Shown: positions 10,512-18,533 of the stretch, piece after piece
Numbering within the stretch: the stretch's first letter is position 1
Layout of the letters: each line of letters starts with the position of its first letter
Assembly (NCBI RefSeq): GCF_009764265.1
Contig: NZ_RWIR01000083.1
Span: forward strand, 1 to 43,170
From: Pseudomonas sp. PB101
GTDB taxonomy: Bacteria > Pseudomonadota > Gammaproteobacteria > Pseudomonadales > Pseudomonadaceae
Direction: 5' to 3'
DNA length: 43,170 nt
The notes under the pieces: model-generated
What the model was told of the DNA's origin: nothing
What the model saw: the letters and a program-made list of their open reading frames with translations, nothing else
Database searches by the model: none
Translations under genes and position numbers: made by a program

Positions 10512-12311
10512 CTAACTATCCAACCTGAGCACTGCAAGGAAGGCTTCCTGTGGAATTTCCACGTTGCCGACCTGCTTCATGCGTTTCTTACCGGCCTTTT
10601 GCTTTTCCAGCAGCTTTTTCTTACGGCTGACGTCACCACCGTAGCATTTGGCCAATACGTTCTTTCTGAGCGCCTTGACGGTTGTCCGCGCCACAATCTG
10701 CCCGCCAATGGCGGCCTGGATTGCCACGTCGAACATCTGCCGCGGAATCAGTTCCTTCATCTTCTCGGTCAGCTGGCGACCTTTGTAGTGCGAATTGTCA
10801 CGGTGCACGATCAGCGCCAGGGCGTCGACCTTGTCGCCGTTGATCAGCACGTCCAGTTTCACCAGGCTGGCCGATTGGTAACGATCGAAATGGTAGTCCA
10901 GAGAAGCATAGCCGCGACTGGTGGATTTCAGACGGTCGAAGAAGTCCAGCACCACCTCGTTCATCGGCAAGTCGTAGGTCACTTGTACCTGGGAGCCGAG
11001 GAACAGCATGTCGACCTGTACACCGCGTTTTTCGATGCACAGGGTAATGACGTTGCCCAGGTGCTCCTGCGGCACAAGAATGTTGGCGCGCACGATCGGC
11101 TCGCGCATGTCCTCGATGGCAGACAGGTCCGGCAGCTTGGACGGGTTATCGACGTAGATCGTCTCGCCGGACTTTAGCAGCAGCTCGAAGATTACCGTCG
11201 GCGCCGTGGTGATCAGGTCCAGGTTGTACTCGCGCTCCAGGCGCTCCTGGATGATTTCCATGTGCAGCATGCCGAGGAAGCCGCAACGGAAGCCGAAGCC
11301 CAGTGCGTCGGAGCTTTCCGGCGTGTATTGCAGCGACGAATCGTTGAGGGTGAGCTTTTGCAGCGCCTCGCGGAAGTCTTCGAAATCGTCGGAGCTGACC
11401 GGGAACAGGCCGGCGTATACCTGCGGCTGGATGCGCTTGAAGCCTGGCAGCACGTCGACGTCCGGCGTCGAGCTCAAGGTCAGGGTGTCGCCCACTGGCG
11501 CGCCGTGAATGTCCTTGATGCTGGCGATGATGAAGCCCACTTCACCGGCCTTGAGGTCGGCGGTCGGGGTGTGTTTCGGGTTGAATACACCGACGCTGTC
11601 CACCAGGTGGATCTTGCCGGTGGATTTGACCAGGATCTTGTCGCCCTTCTTCACGCGGCCATGGCGCACGCGAACCAGGGAGACAACGCCCAGGTAGTTG
11701 TCGAACCAGGAGTCGATGATCAACGCTTGCAGCGGATCTTCGTAGTTGCCGGTCGGCGCGGGAATGGTGGCGACCAGGCGCTCGAGCACCTGGTCGACGC
11801 CCAGACCGGTCTTGGCCGAGCACTCGACCGCGTCGGTGGCATCGATGCCGATGATTTTTTCGATTTCTTCTTTAACACGGTCCGGATCGGCCTGTGGCAG
11901 GTCGATCTTGTTCAGCACCGGCATCACTTCCAGGCCCTGCTCGATCGCCGTGTAGCAGTTGGCAACCGACTGCGCTTCAACGCCTTGACCGGCGTCGACC
12001 ACCAGCAGCGCGCCTTCACAGGCAGCCAGCGAACGGCTCACCTCATAGGTGAAGTCAACGTGGCCGGGGGTGTCAATGAAGTTCAACTGGTAGTTGATGC
12101 CGTCTTTGGCCTTGTAATACAGAGTAACGCTGTGCGCCTTGATGGTGATCCCGCGCTCGCGCTCGAGGTCCATGGAATCCAGAACCTGGGCTTCCATTTC
12201 GCGCTCGGCCAGGCCGCCACACATCTGGATGAAGCGATCGGCCAGCGTCGACTTGCCATGGTCAATGTGGGCGATGATGGAGAAATTGCGGATATGACTC
12301 AAATCACTCAC
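10512..12311 (-). CDS. lepA: Elongation factor 4 (LepA)
   Basis: Ribosome-bound translational GTPase that helps 30S biogenesis and has been reported to back-translocate stalled ribosomes. The 599-residue length is standard. Seen in order: G1 AHIDHGKST at 14-22, G3 DTPGHVDF, G4 NKID, beta-barrel domain II, EF-G-like domains III and V, and the LepA-specific C-terminal domain ending in KKLLEKQKAGKKRMKQVG and AFLAVLRLDS. The start is a GTG (MSDLSHIRNFSII). In P. aeruginosa this cluster follows the mucD region; here the upstream neighbour is lptG. A TACAAT -10 box sits about 55 bp upstream. Confidence 0.98.
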   Translation of the reverse strand: MSDLSHIRNFSIIAHIDHGKSTLADRFIQMCGGLAEREMEAQVLDSMDLERERGITIKAHSVTLYYKAKDGINYQLNFIDTPGHVDFTYEVSRSLAACEGALLVVDAGQGVEAQSVANCYTAIEQGLEVMPVLNKIDLPQADPDRVKEEIEKIIGIDATDAVECSAKTGLGVDQVLERLVATIPAPTGNYEDPLQALIIDSWFDNYLGVVSLVRVRHGRVKKGDKILVKSTGKIHLVDSVGVFNPKHTPTADLKAGEVGFIIASIKDIHGAPVGDTLTLSSTPDVDVLPGFKRIQPQVYAGLFPVSSDDFEDFREALQKLTLNDSSLQYTPESSDALGFGFRCGFLGMLHMEIIQERLEREYNLDLITTAPTVIFELLLKSGETIYVDNPSKLPDLSAIEDMREPIVRANILVPQEHLGNVITLCIEKRGVQVDMLFLGSQVQVTYDLPMNEVVLDFFDRLKSTSRGYASLDYHFDRYQSASLVKLDVLINGDKVDALALIVHRDNSHYKGRQLTEKMKELIPRQMFDVAIQAAIGGQIVARTTVKALRKNVLAKCYGGDVSRKKKLLEKQKAGKKRMKQVGNVEIPQEAFLAVLRLDS

Positions 12312-12363
12312 GGATCAACACTCAAAAAGGCTGCAGGCATAGCCCGCCGAAAAATAGCCGGGA

Positions 12364-12369
12364 ATTGTA
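12364..12369 (-). promoter_or_regulatory. Probable lepA -10 box
   Basis: TACAAT on the minus strand, five of six matches to the -10 consensus, 53 bp before the lepA GTG and downstream of the lptG terminator. The -35 is poor. If real, it gives lepA-lepB-rnc-era-recO-pdxJ its own promoter, separate from lptFG. Confidence 0.45.
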
Positions 12370-12417
12370 CCTGATCCACGGTGCAAGCGTCACGTTCGCA
12401 GGTCAGACGGCACCTAC

Positions 12418-12451
12418 AAAAACGCCCCGGTCTTGCGACAGGGGCGTTTTT
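12418..12451 (-). terminator. Intrinsic terminator of lptFG
   Basis: AAAAACGCCCC and GGGGCGTTTTT form an 11-bp stem; the loop has a further inner GTC/GAC pairing. T runs appear on both strands. It lies 30 bp after the lptG stop and separates lptFG from the lepA cluster. Confidence 0.9.
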
Positions 12452-12482
12452 TATCGTCAAAGCGGCCGGGAAATGCCCGTCA

Positions 12483-13544
12483 TCAACCTGCTCGACGCAA
12501 CAGCCAGAGCCCCGCCACGGCACAAACGCCTGCCGGCACCAGCACCGAAAGCAACGGCGGGAAGCCGAACACCTGGCTCGAAGGGCCCAGCAGATCCTGC
12601 ACGATGCGGAAGGTGAAGCCCACCAGCACGCCGGTGAACACACGCTGCCCCAGCGTCACCGAACGCAGCGGACCGAAGATGAAGGAAATCGCCATCAACA
12701 CCAGGGCGGCAGTCACCAGCGGTTGCAACACCTTGACCCAAAATGCCAGCCAATAGCGGCTGTTGCTCAACCCCTGGTCCGCCAGGTAGTGGATATAGCC
12801 CCACAGACCACTGATCGACAGCGACTCCGGCACCATGACCACAGTGCTGAGCAACTGCGGACTCAAGGCCACGCCCCAACGCTCGGTCGGGGTCGAAACC
12901 ACTTCCGTGCTGCGCTCGTGGAACAGCGTGGTGGTGACGTCCGTCAACTGCCAGTGATCGGTGTCGAACTCGGCACGCTTGGCGAAGCTTGCCGAGAGCA
13001 TGTGCCGTTCGTTGTCGAAACGGTAACGGGTCACGCCGTACAGGATGCCGTTGGGTTGCACCGAGTTGACGTGAATGAACTCGTCGCCCTGGCGGTGCCA
13101 CAAACCGTGCCTGGCGCTTTGTGCATCGCCGCTGCCCTGGGCCAGCGAGCGATTGGCCTGCGCGGCGGTTTCAGCGGGTGGAGCGACGTACTCGCCGATC
13201 AGCAAGCCGGCCAGCATCAATACCAGCATCGGCTTCATGACCGCCCAGACGATGCGGCCGATCGACACACCGGCAGCGCGCATGATCGTCAATTCACTGT
13301 TGCTGGCCAGACTGCCCAGGCCGATCAGGCAACCGATCAGCGCGGCCATCGGCAGCATCTCGTACATCCGGCGCGGCGCCGTCAGCGTCACATAACTGAG
13401 GACATCGACCAGGGTGTAGGTATCGCTGACTTCCCCCATCTCGTCGATGAAGGCAAACAGTGTCGCCAGGCCGAGAATGATCCCCAGCACCGCCAGAATC
13501 GCCATGAACACGCTGCTACCGATGTAGCGATCGAGCTTAACCAC
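12483..13544 (-). CDS. lptG: LPS export ABC transporter permease LptG
   Basis: With LptF and the ATPase LptB it forms the LptB2FG inner-membrane complex that extracts lipopolysaccharide and passes it to the periplasmic bridge. The 353-residue product has three hydrophobic segments at the N-terminus (starting LDRYIGSSVFMAILAVLG), a periplasmic beta-jellyroll of about 150 residues, and three C-terminal spans, as expected for YjgP/YjgQ proteins. The start is a GTG overlapping the lptF stop by 8 bp, so the two are translationally coupled. LptB is not in the window. Confidence 0.96.
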   Translation of the reverse strand: MVKLDRYIGSSVFMAILAVLGIILGLATLFAFIDEMGEVSDTYTLVDVLSYVTLTAPRRMYEMLPMAALIGCLIGLGSLASNSELTIMRAAGVSIGRIVWAVMKPMLVLMLAGLLIGEYVAPPAETAAQANRSLAQGSGDAQSARHGLWHRQGDEFIHVNSVQPNGILYGVTRYRFDNERHMLSASFAKRAEFDTDHWQLTDVTTTLFHERSTEVVSTPTERWGVALSPQLLSTVVMVPESLSISGLWGYIHYLADQGLSNSRYWLAFWVKVLQPLVTAALVLMAISFIFGPLRSVTLGQRVFTGVLVGFTFRIVQDLLGPSSQVFGFPPLLSVLVPAGVCAVAGLWLLRRAG

Positions 13545-14655
13545 GGGCCACCTCCAGCGCGCTGCGGCGACTCGCCATCTTCAAGCGCAAGGGTTCCCAG
13601 TAGAGCAAGCCCAGGCCAATGGCCAGGAAAATCCCGTGCACCCACCACAAGCCCAGCGCTGCGGGGATCTTGCCTTTATCGAGGGCGCCGCGGGCGGCAA
13701 TCAGAATGCTCAGGTAAGCCATATAAAGAAGAATCGCCGGCAGTAATTTGAGGAATCGGCCCTGACGCGGGTTGACCCGCGACAGCGGCACCGCCATCAG
13801 GGTCACGATGAATACCAGCAGAGGCAGCGATATGCGCCATTGCAATTCGGCGCGCGCGCGAACGTCTTCACTGCCGAACAACGAACGGGTCGGCATCGCG
13901 TCACGGTCGGTGACTTCGTCGCTGACCTCGGGTTTAGGCAGCAACACGCCGTACTCGTCGTACTTGATCGCCCGGTAGTCGGCCTGGCCCGGACTGCCGT
14001 CATAGCGATAGCCGTTATCCAGGATCAGGTAGCGGTTGCCGTCCGGACGAATTTCCTGACGCCCCTTTTCCGCCACCAGGACGGAAATTCCGCGATCCTT
14101 GTTGTTGGAGCTGATGTTCTTTTGCGAGATGAACACACCGCCCAGATTGACCCGGTCATCCGACATGCGCTCGGTGTAGGTGACCCGGGTGCCGTCACGC
14201 AGGGACTGGAAGCGGCCCGGCTCGAGGGTATCGAATTCGGTCAGGGCATCCTGCTTGTTCAACAGCAGTTGAAACTGATTGGCCCCCTGTGGCGCCAGGC
14301 TCAGGCTCAACCACGCCACCACGAGTGCAACCAGGGTGGCCGGGAACAGCGTCATGCAAAACAACCGCTGCTGGCTCATGCCGGTGGCCGAAAGCACGGT
14401 CATTTCGCTTTCGAGGTACAGGCGCCCGTAGGACAACAGGATCCCGAGAAACAGCCCCAGCGGCAGGATCAGCTGGAGGAAGCCCGGCAGGCGAAAGCCC
14501 ATGATCAGGAACAGCGAGCCCGGATCCAGCAGGCCCGACGCCGCCTGGGCGAGGTATTTGATGAAGCGACCGCTCATGATGATGACCAGCAGCACGGCGC
14601 TGACGGCGCTCAGGGTCAACAGGACTTCGCGGGACAGATAACGGAAGACGATCAA
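13537..14655 (-). CDS. lptF: LPS export ABC transporter permease LptF
   Basis: Partner of LptG in the LptB2FG lipopolysaccharide extractor. The 372-residue product has six predicted membrane spans in a 3+3 arrangement around a periplasmic jellyroll. The N-terminal span is IVFRYLSREVLLTLSAVSAV. I placed the start at the TTG at 14655: a GGAG lies 8 nt in front of it, whereas the GTG at 14664 would overlap that site. Family members also begin MIVFRYLS. A strong promoter sits about 90 bp upstream. Divergent from pepA, an arrangement shared with Escherichia coli. Confidence 0.95.
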   Translation of the reverse strand: MIVFRYLSREVLLTLSAVSAVLLVIIMSGRFIKYLAQAASGLLDPGSLFLIMGFRLPGFLQLILPLGLFLGILLSYGRLYLESEMTVLSATGMSQQRLFCMTLFPATLVALVVAWLSLSLAPQGANQFQLLLNKQDALTEFDTLEPGRFQSLRDGTRVTYTERMSDDRVNLGGVFISQKNISSNNKDRGISVLVAEKGRQEIRPDGNRYLILDNGYRYDGSPGQADYRAIKYDEYGVLLPKPEVSDEVTDRDAMPTRSLFGSEDVRARAELQWRISLPLLVFIVTLMAVPLSRVNPRQGRFLKLLPAILLYMAYLSILIAARGALDKGKIPAALGLWWVHGIFLAIGLGLLYWEPLRLKMASRRSALEVARG

Positions 14656-14746
14656 ACCAGACACTCCAGGGTTGTCAGGCTAAGGCGGCCAAACAAGCAA
14701 ACGTATCAGACAGCCCGCAAGGCAGAGCCGCCGAAAAAGATGGCGC

Positions 14747-14775
14747 ATTATCCTGTGATTGGGTGCGCCTGTCAC
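14747..14775 (-). promoter_or_regulatory. lptF promoter
   Basis: On the minus strand GTGACA (five of six) and GATAAT (five of six) are separated by exactly 17 bp, a good sigma-70 promoter pointing at lptF. The -10 ends about 92 bp before the TTG start. Confidence 0.65.
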
Positions 14776-14794
14776 TGCGCAATGCATCCCCCCT

Positions 14795-14908
14795 TGTAGG
14801 AGCGAGCCTGCTCGCGATGGTCGTCAACGATAACGCGGGGAGCCTGACACCCTGCGTCACTCTTGGGTTCTTCGCGAGCAGTCGAGCGTCGACCGGCTGC
14901 TCCCACAA
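14795..14908. repeat. Degenerate REP doublet between lptF and pepA
   Basis: A REP arm of the GAGCGAGCCTGCTCGCGATGG type at 14795-14820 faces a decayed arm at 14871-14908, where an extra GTCGAGCGTCGACC-like stretch interrupts the core. It lies in the 404-bp divergent lptF/pepA region. I see no gene there; the remainder holds the lptF promoter and AT-poor spacer. Confidence 0.7.
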
Positions 14909-15059
14909 TCGTACAACCGAGGGTTGTCAGCCGCCGGTAGCGAGGTTCAAACTGCGGCCTTTGTCGCCGGTCGATCCTGGCGCCTTTCTTTCTATAGGCA
15001 ATCGACGCACATAAGGTGTCGGGCGCATGCGTGATAACCATCAATTCAGGGACCCGGAC

Positions 15060-16550
15060 ATGGAACTGGTTGTAAAAAGCGTCAACCCGGAAACGTTGAA
15101 GACCGCCACTCTCGTGGTCTCCGTCGGCGAAGGCCGCAAGCTCGGCGCCGTCGCCAGGCAACTCGACGAACTGAGCGGCGGCGCGATCAGCGCCGTGCTC
15201 AAGCGCGGCGACCTGGCCGGCAAGGTCGGCCAGAGCCTGTTGCTGCACAGCCTGCCGAACCTCAAGGCCGAGCGCGTGTTGCTGGTGGGCGTTGGCAAGG
15301 ACGACGAACTGGGTGACCGCCCGTTCCGTAAAATCATCGCCGGCATCCTCAATACCCTCAAGGGCCTGGGCGGCAGCGATGCGGTGCTGGCCCTGGATGA
15401 AGTGGTCGTCAAAGGCCGCGACAGCTATGGCAAGACCCGCCTGCTGGCCGAAACCCTGGTGGACGGCGAGTACAGCTTCGATCAGTTCAAGAGCCAGAAA
15501 GCCGAACCGCGCGCCCTGAAGAAGATCACCCTGCTGACCATCAAGGCCGCTCAGGCTGAAGTGCAGCGCGCCGTGACCCATGCCACCGCGATCGCCAACG
15601 GCATGGCCTTCACCCGTAACCTGGGCAACCTGCCGCCGAACATCTGCCACCCGACTTTCCTCGGTGAACAGGCAAAAGACCTGGGCAAGGAATTCAAGGA
15701 CCTGAAAGTCGAAGTCCTCGACGAGAAGAAGATCAAGGCACTGGGCATGGGTTCGTTCTACGCCGTCGGCCAGGGCAGCGCCCAGCCACCGCGCCTGATC
15801 GTCATGCAATACAACGGCGGCAAGAAATCCGAGAAGCCATACGCGCTGGTCGGCAAAGGCATCACCTTCGACACCGGCGGCATCAGCCTCAAGCCGGGTG
15901 CCGGCATGGATGAAATGAAGTACGACATGGGCGGCGCCGCCAGCGTGTTCGGCACCCTGCGTGCCGTGCTGGAACTGAAGCTGCCGATCAACCTGGTGTG
16001 CATCCTGGCCTGCGCCGAGAACATGCCGAGCGGCAACGCTTCGCGTCCAGGCGACATCGTCACCACCATGAGCGGCCAGACCGTAGAGATCCTCAACACC
16101 GACGCCGAAGGCCGCCTGGTGCTGTGCGATGCCCTGACCTACTCCGAGCGTTTCAAGCCGCAAGCGGTCATCGACATCGCGACCCTGACCGGCGCCTGCG
16201 TAGTCGCCCTGGGCTCCCACACTTCGGGCCTGCTGGGCAACAACGACGAACTGATCGGCCAACTGTTGAGCGCCGGCAAGGCCGCCGACGACCGCGCCTG
16301 GCAACTGCCGCTGTTCGATGAATACCAGGAACAGCTGGACAGCCCGTTCGCCGACATCGCCAACATTGGCGGGCCGAAAGCCGGCACCATCACCGCTGCC
16401 TGCTTCCTGTCGCGCTTCACCAAGAACCTCAACTGGGCGCACCTGGACATCGCCGGCACCGCCTGGACCAGCGGCGGCAAGGACAAGGGCGCCACTGGCC
16501 GTCCGGTTCCCCTGCTGACCCAGTACCTGCTGGACCGCGCCAAGGCCTGA
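15060..16550 (+). CDS. pepA: Leucyl aminopeptidase (M17), PepA
   Basis: Zinc or manganese aminopeptidase of family M17, a hexamer in the cytoplasm; PepA proteins can also bind DNA. The 496-residue product has an N-terminal macro-like domain and the C-terminal catalytic domain. Metal and active-site residues are present: Lys266 and Asp271 in GKGITFDTGG, Asp289 in KYDMGG, and Asp348, Glu350 and Arg352 in NTDAEGRL. I chose the ATG at 15060 (MELVVKSVNPE), which has AGGGA 7 nt upstream; the frame extends 11 codons earlier without a ribosome site. Followed by holC after a strong hairpin. Confidence 0.97.
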   Translation: MELVVKSVNPETLKTATLVVSVGEGRKLGAVARQLDELSGGAISAVLKRGDLAGKVGQSLLLHSLPNLKAERVLLVGVGKDDELGDRPFRKIIAGILNTLKGLGGSDAVLALDEVVVKGRDSYGKTRLLAETLVDGEYSFDQFKSQKAEPRALKKITLLTIKAAQAEVQRAVTHATAIANGMAFTRNLGNLPPNICHPTFLGEQAKDLGKEFKDLKVEVLDEKKIKALGMGSFYAVGQGSAQPPRLIVMQYNGGKKSEKPYALVGKGITFDTGGISLKPGAGMDEMKYDMGGAASVFGTLRAVLELKLPINLVCILACAENMPSGNASRPGDIVTTMSGQTVEILNTDAEGRLVLCDALTYSERFKPQAVIDIATLTGACVVALGSHTSGLLGNNDELIGQLLSAGKAADDRAWQLPLFDEYQEQLDSPFADIANIGGPKAGTITAACFLSRFTKNLNWAHLDIAGTAWTSGGKDKGATGRPVPLLTQYLLDRAKA

Positions 16551-16564
16551 AACCGATGATTCCT

Positions 16565-16592
16565 GGCGGCGCGGCTTTCAGGCCGCGCCGCC
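16565..16592 (+). other. Strong GC hairpin between pepA and holC
   Basis: GGCGGCGCGGC and GCCGCGCCGCC form an 11-bp perfect stem with a 6-nt loop, starting 15 bp after the pepA stop. No U tract follows, so it more likely protects the pepA mRNA 3' end or reduces holC expression than stops transcription outright. Confidence 0.7.
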
Positions 16593-16610
16593 AAGGGTCA
16601 AGGAACCGTA

Positions 16611-17039
16611 ATGACCAAAGTCGACTTCTACATTCTGCCCAGCGCCGATCCCTCGGCACGCCTGGATTTCGCCTGCAAGCTCACCGAAAAAGCCTGGCGC
16701 ATGGGGCACCGTGTCTACCTGCATTGCAGCGACGCGGCCCAACGTGACGATCTCGATGCGCGACTGTGGGCATTCAAGGGCGAAAGCTTCGTGCCCCACG
16801 GCCCTGCCGACAGCGAACCGGACGGTCTGATTGTCCTGGGGGTGGGCGATGACTGCGGTCAGCATCAGGACTTGCTGGTCAATCTCGACCTGAAAGTCCC
16901 GGCCTTCGCCAACAAGTTCGCCCGGGTGGCGGAAGTGGTGGTGGAAGACCCGACGATTCGCCAGGCCGCGCGGGAGAGTTTCCGTTTCTACCGCGAACAG
17001 GGCTATCCTCTGCAAGATCACCGTTTACAGCGACTCTGA
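16611..17039 (+). CDS. holC: DNA polymerase III subunit chi
   Basis: HolC is the clamp-loader accessory subunit that contacts SSB and, through psi, the tau/gamma complex. The 142-residue protein has the usual family start (KVDFYILPSADPSARLDFAC), the GHRVYLHCSDAAQRDDLD strand-helix region and a C-terminal EVVVEDPTIRQAARESFRFYREQGYPL. An AAGGA lies five bases before the ATG region. pepA-holC is the conserved order in Pseudomonas and E. coli, usually followed by valS. Here a small unknown gene follows and valS is absent from the window. Confidence 0.95.
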   Translation: MTKVDFYILPSADPSARLDFACKLTEKAWRMGHRVYLHCSDAAQRDDLDARLWAFKGESFVPHGPADSEPDGLIVLGVGDDCGQHQDLLVNLDLKVPAFANKFARVAEVVVEDPTIRQAARESFRFYREQGYPLQDHRLQRL

Positions 17040-17047
17040 GCCTGCCA

Positions 17048-17455
17048 ATGGACACTCCAAAACCGCTGCAACAGTCCGCGCACCTGCTGGACGACCTTGA
17101 GTCGATCCGCCAATTGCTCGGCGATGACAACCTGCAACCGCCCCTGCTGACCGACACGGTCGAGGACGGCGACCAGGAACAGATTCCCATGCTGTTCGAC
17201 GCCGTGAGCGAGCCTTCGCCGCCCGTCGAACCGACAGCACCTGCCGCAATCGTTGAACCGGTCGCCGCCGCTGCGCCGGCACCCGCCGCCAGCAAGAACC
17301 CGGATGACCTGTTGCACCTGGACAGCGAACTGCGCGCCGCCGCGCAGTTGATCATGCAAGACGTGATCGACGATTTCGCCCCGCACATCGAGACCGAAAT
17401 CAAACGCCGCCTCAGTGCACGCCTTGAGCGGTTGTTGAGCCAGTACAACGACTGA
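17048..17455 (+). CDS. Uncharacterised protein encoded after holC
   Basis: A 135-residue protein of unknown function, 8 bp after holC. I recall a similar gene between holC and valS in P. aeruginosa (about PA3833). The N-terminal 50 residues are acidic (HLLDDLESIRQLLGDD); residues 57-82 form an Ala/Pro-rich linker; residues 86-135 look like a single long amphipathic helix pair (LDSELRAAAQLIMQDVIDDF and IETEIKRRLSARLERLL). No signal peptide, membrane span, cysteine or catalytic motif is visible. The strict position suggests a link to the replisome or clamp loader, but this is only inference. Start ATG with a weak ribosome site. Confidence 0.85.
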   Translation: MDTPKPLQQSAHLLDDLESIRQLLGDDNLQPPLLTDTVEDGDQEQIPMLFDAVSEPSPPVEPTAPAAIVEPVAAAAPAPAASKNPDDLLHLDSELRAAAQLIMQDVIDDFAPHIETEIKRRLSARLERLLSQYND

Positions 17456-17482
17456 ACCCCAGCCTGTACACGAACCATTTTT

Positions 17483-17550
17483 TGTAGGAGCCCGGCTTGC
17501 CGGCGATGACGCCCTCAAGGACGCTATCACCGGCAAGTCGGGCTCCTACA
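17483..17550. repeat. REP doublet of a distinct subfamily (GTAGGAGCCCGGCTTGCCGGC)
   Basis: Inverted arms at 17483-17508 and 17525-17550 with only a 16-bp spacer. The arm core CCCGGCTTGCCGGCGATGA differs from the other REPs here by GTAGGAG at the outer end and CCGG in the stem. It lies between convergent genes and at a possible rearrangement junction. Confidence 0.85.
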
Positions 17551-17569
17551 GAGAGCGGCACCCGTTTCT

Positions 17570-18337
17570 TCAGGCGCTCAAGTAACGCCCGATCAACGCA
17601 ATCCCGCTCACCAGCACCAGCCACGTCACCAGGCGCACGAACGCTTCGCGGGACAAGCGCATGGTCAACCTGCGTCCCGCCCACAACCCCAGCGCCATGG
17701 CCGGCAGCAGACAAACCGCCAGCACCAGCAGCGGCAAATCGGCATACACCCCGGCGATTGCAAACAGGCTAAGACGCACTATCGTACTGCAGCTGATCAA
17801 CGCACTTTGGGTCGCGCGAGCCGCCTCTTTAGGCAAACGGCTGTTCAGATAGATCGCATAAAGAAAGCCGCCGCTGCCAAACAACGCGCCAAACATTCCA
17901 CCCACAGTCCCCATGGGCAATGCCCAAGCGGCGGACAACTGCGCCGGACGCGCTTTTATCCACAGGCTGTAGATCGCATAGGCGCTGATAAACAACCCCA
18001 TCAACAGCAGTAACAGATCGGACTTGAGGTTCAGCAGGAAAATCACCCCCAGCGTGCATCCCACCGCCATGCAGGGCAGTAACCGCAACAACTCCGGCCT
18101 GGCGACATCGCGCCGCGAAGGCAGCAGATTGCCGAATGCCGCGACAAAATCGAGCAGCACCAGCAACGGCACGATCTTCGACAATGGCATGAACAGAATC
18201 AGAATCGGCCCCGCCACCAGCGCGGTGCCGAAACCGGCGATGCCGAACACGATGTAGGCCAGGGCGATGCCTGCACCGATTACCAGCCAGTCCAGCGGGC
18301 CGAAAGGCCATTGGTTGAATAACTCAATCACATCCAT
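17570..18337 (-). CDS. TSUP-family (TauE/SafE) inner-membrane permease
   Basis: A 255-residue membrane protein of the TSUP/TauE-SafE family, whose members move sulfite, sulfoacetate or other small organic anions. About eight hydrophobic segments are visible; the two half-repeats begin AYIVFGIAGFGTALVAGP and GTVGGMFGALFGSGGFLYAIYL, each with the glycine-rich family motif. The substrate cannot be told from the sequence. The start is uncertain: ATG at 18337 (MDVIELF) or GTG at 18331, the latter better spaced from AGGGA; the frame also extends seven codons upstream. It lies on the opposite strand to its neighbours and is flanked by REP doublets. Confidence 0.85.
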   Translation of the reverse strand: MDVIELFNQWPFGPLDWLVIGAGIALAYIVFGIAGFGTALVAGPILILFMPLSKIVPLLVLLDFVAAFGNLLPSRRDVARPELLRLLPCMAVGCTLGVIFLLNLKSDLLLLLMGLFISAYAIYSLWIKARPAQLSAAWALPMGTVGGMFGALFGSGGFLYAIYLNSRLPKEAARATQSALISCSTIVRLSLFAIAGVYADLPLLVLAVCLLPAMALGLWAGRRLTMRLSREAFVRLVTWLVLVSGIALIGRYLSA

Positions 18338-18376
18338 TTCCCTATCTTCCATAAACATGCGCCACGACTTTACCCC

Positions 18377-18467
18377 TGTGGGAGCGAGCTTGCTCGCGAT
18401 GGCGATCTGTCTGGTGAATCAATGCTGAATTTGCGGCCCCCATCGCGAGCAAGCTCGCTCCCACAGG
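18377..18467. repeat. REP doublet (GAGCGAGCTTGCTCGC type)
   Basis: Inverted arms at 18377-18402 and 18442-18467 with a 39-bp spacer, between the divergent TSUP gene and xseA. REP doublets more often lie between convergent genes, so this placement upstream of two starts is less usual. Confidence 0.9.
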
Positions 18468-18520
18468 GGTCTCCTCAATGGATTTGTGAGCAGTCATGGA
18501 GATTGCCGGGCAAATGCCTT

Positions 18521-18526
18521 TAAACT
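18521..18526 (+). promoter_or_regulatory. Possible xseA -10 box abutting the start codon
   Basis: TAAACT (four of six, preceded by T) ends 7 bases before the xseA ATG, and the gap GCGCCCC has no ribosome site. This would give a leaderless transcript. No convincing -35 lies upstream. Confidence 0.35.
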
Positions 18527-18533
18527 GCGCCCC

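Noticed and set aside
14772..16442. Minus-strand frame of 556 codons opposite pepA
   Set aside because: It spans the REP region and the antisense of pepA. Composition is typical of a shadow frame and no start site is visible.
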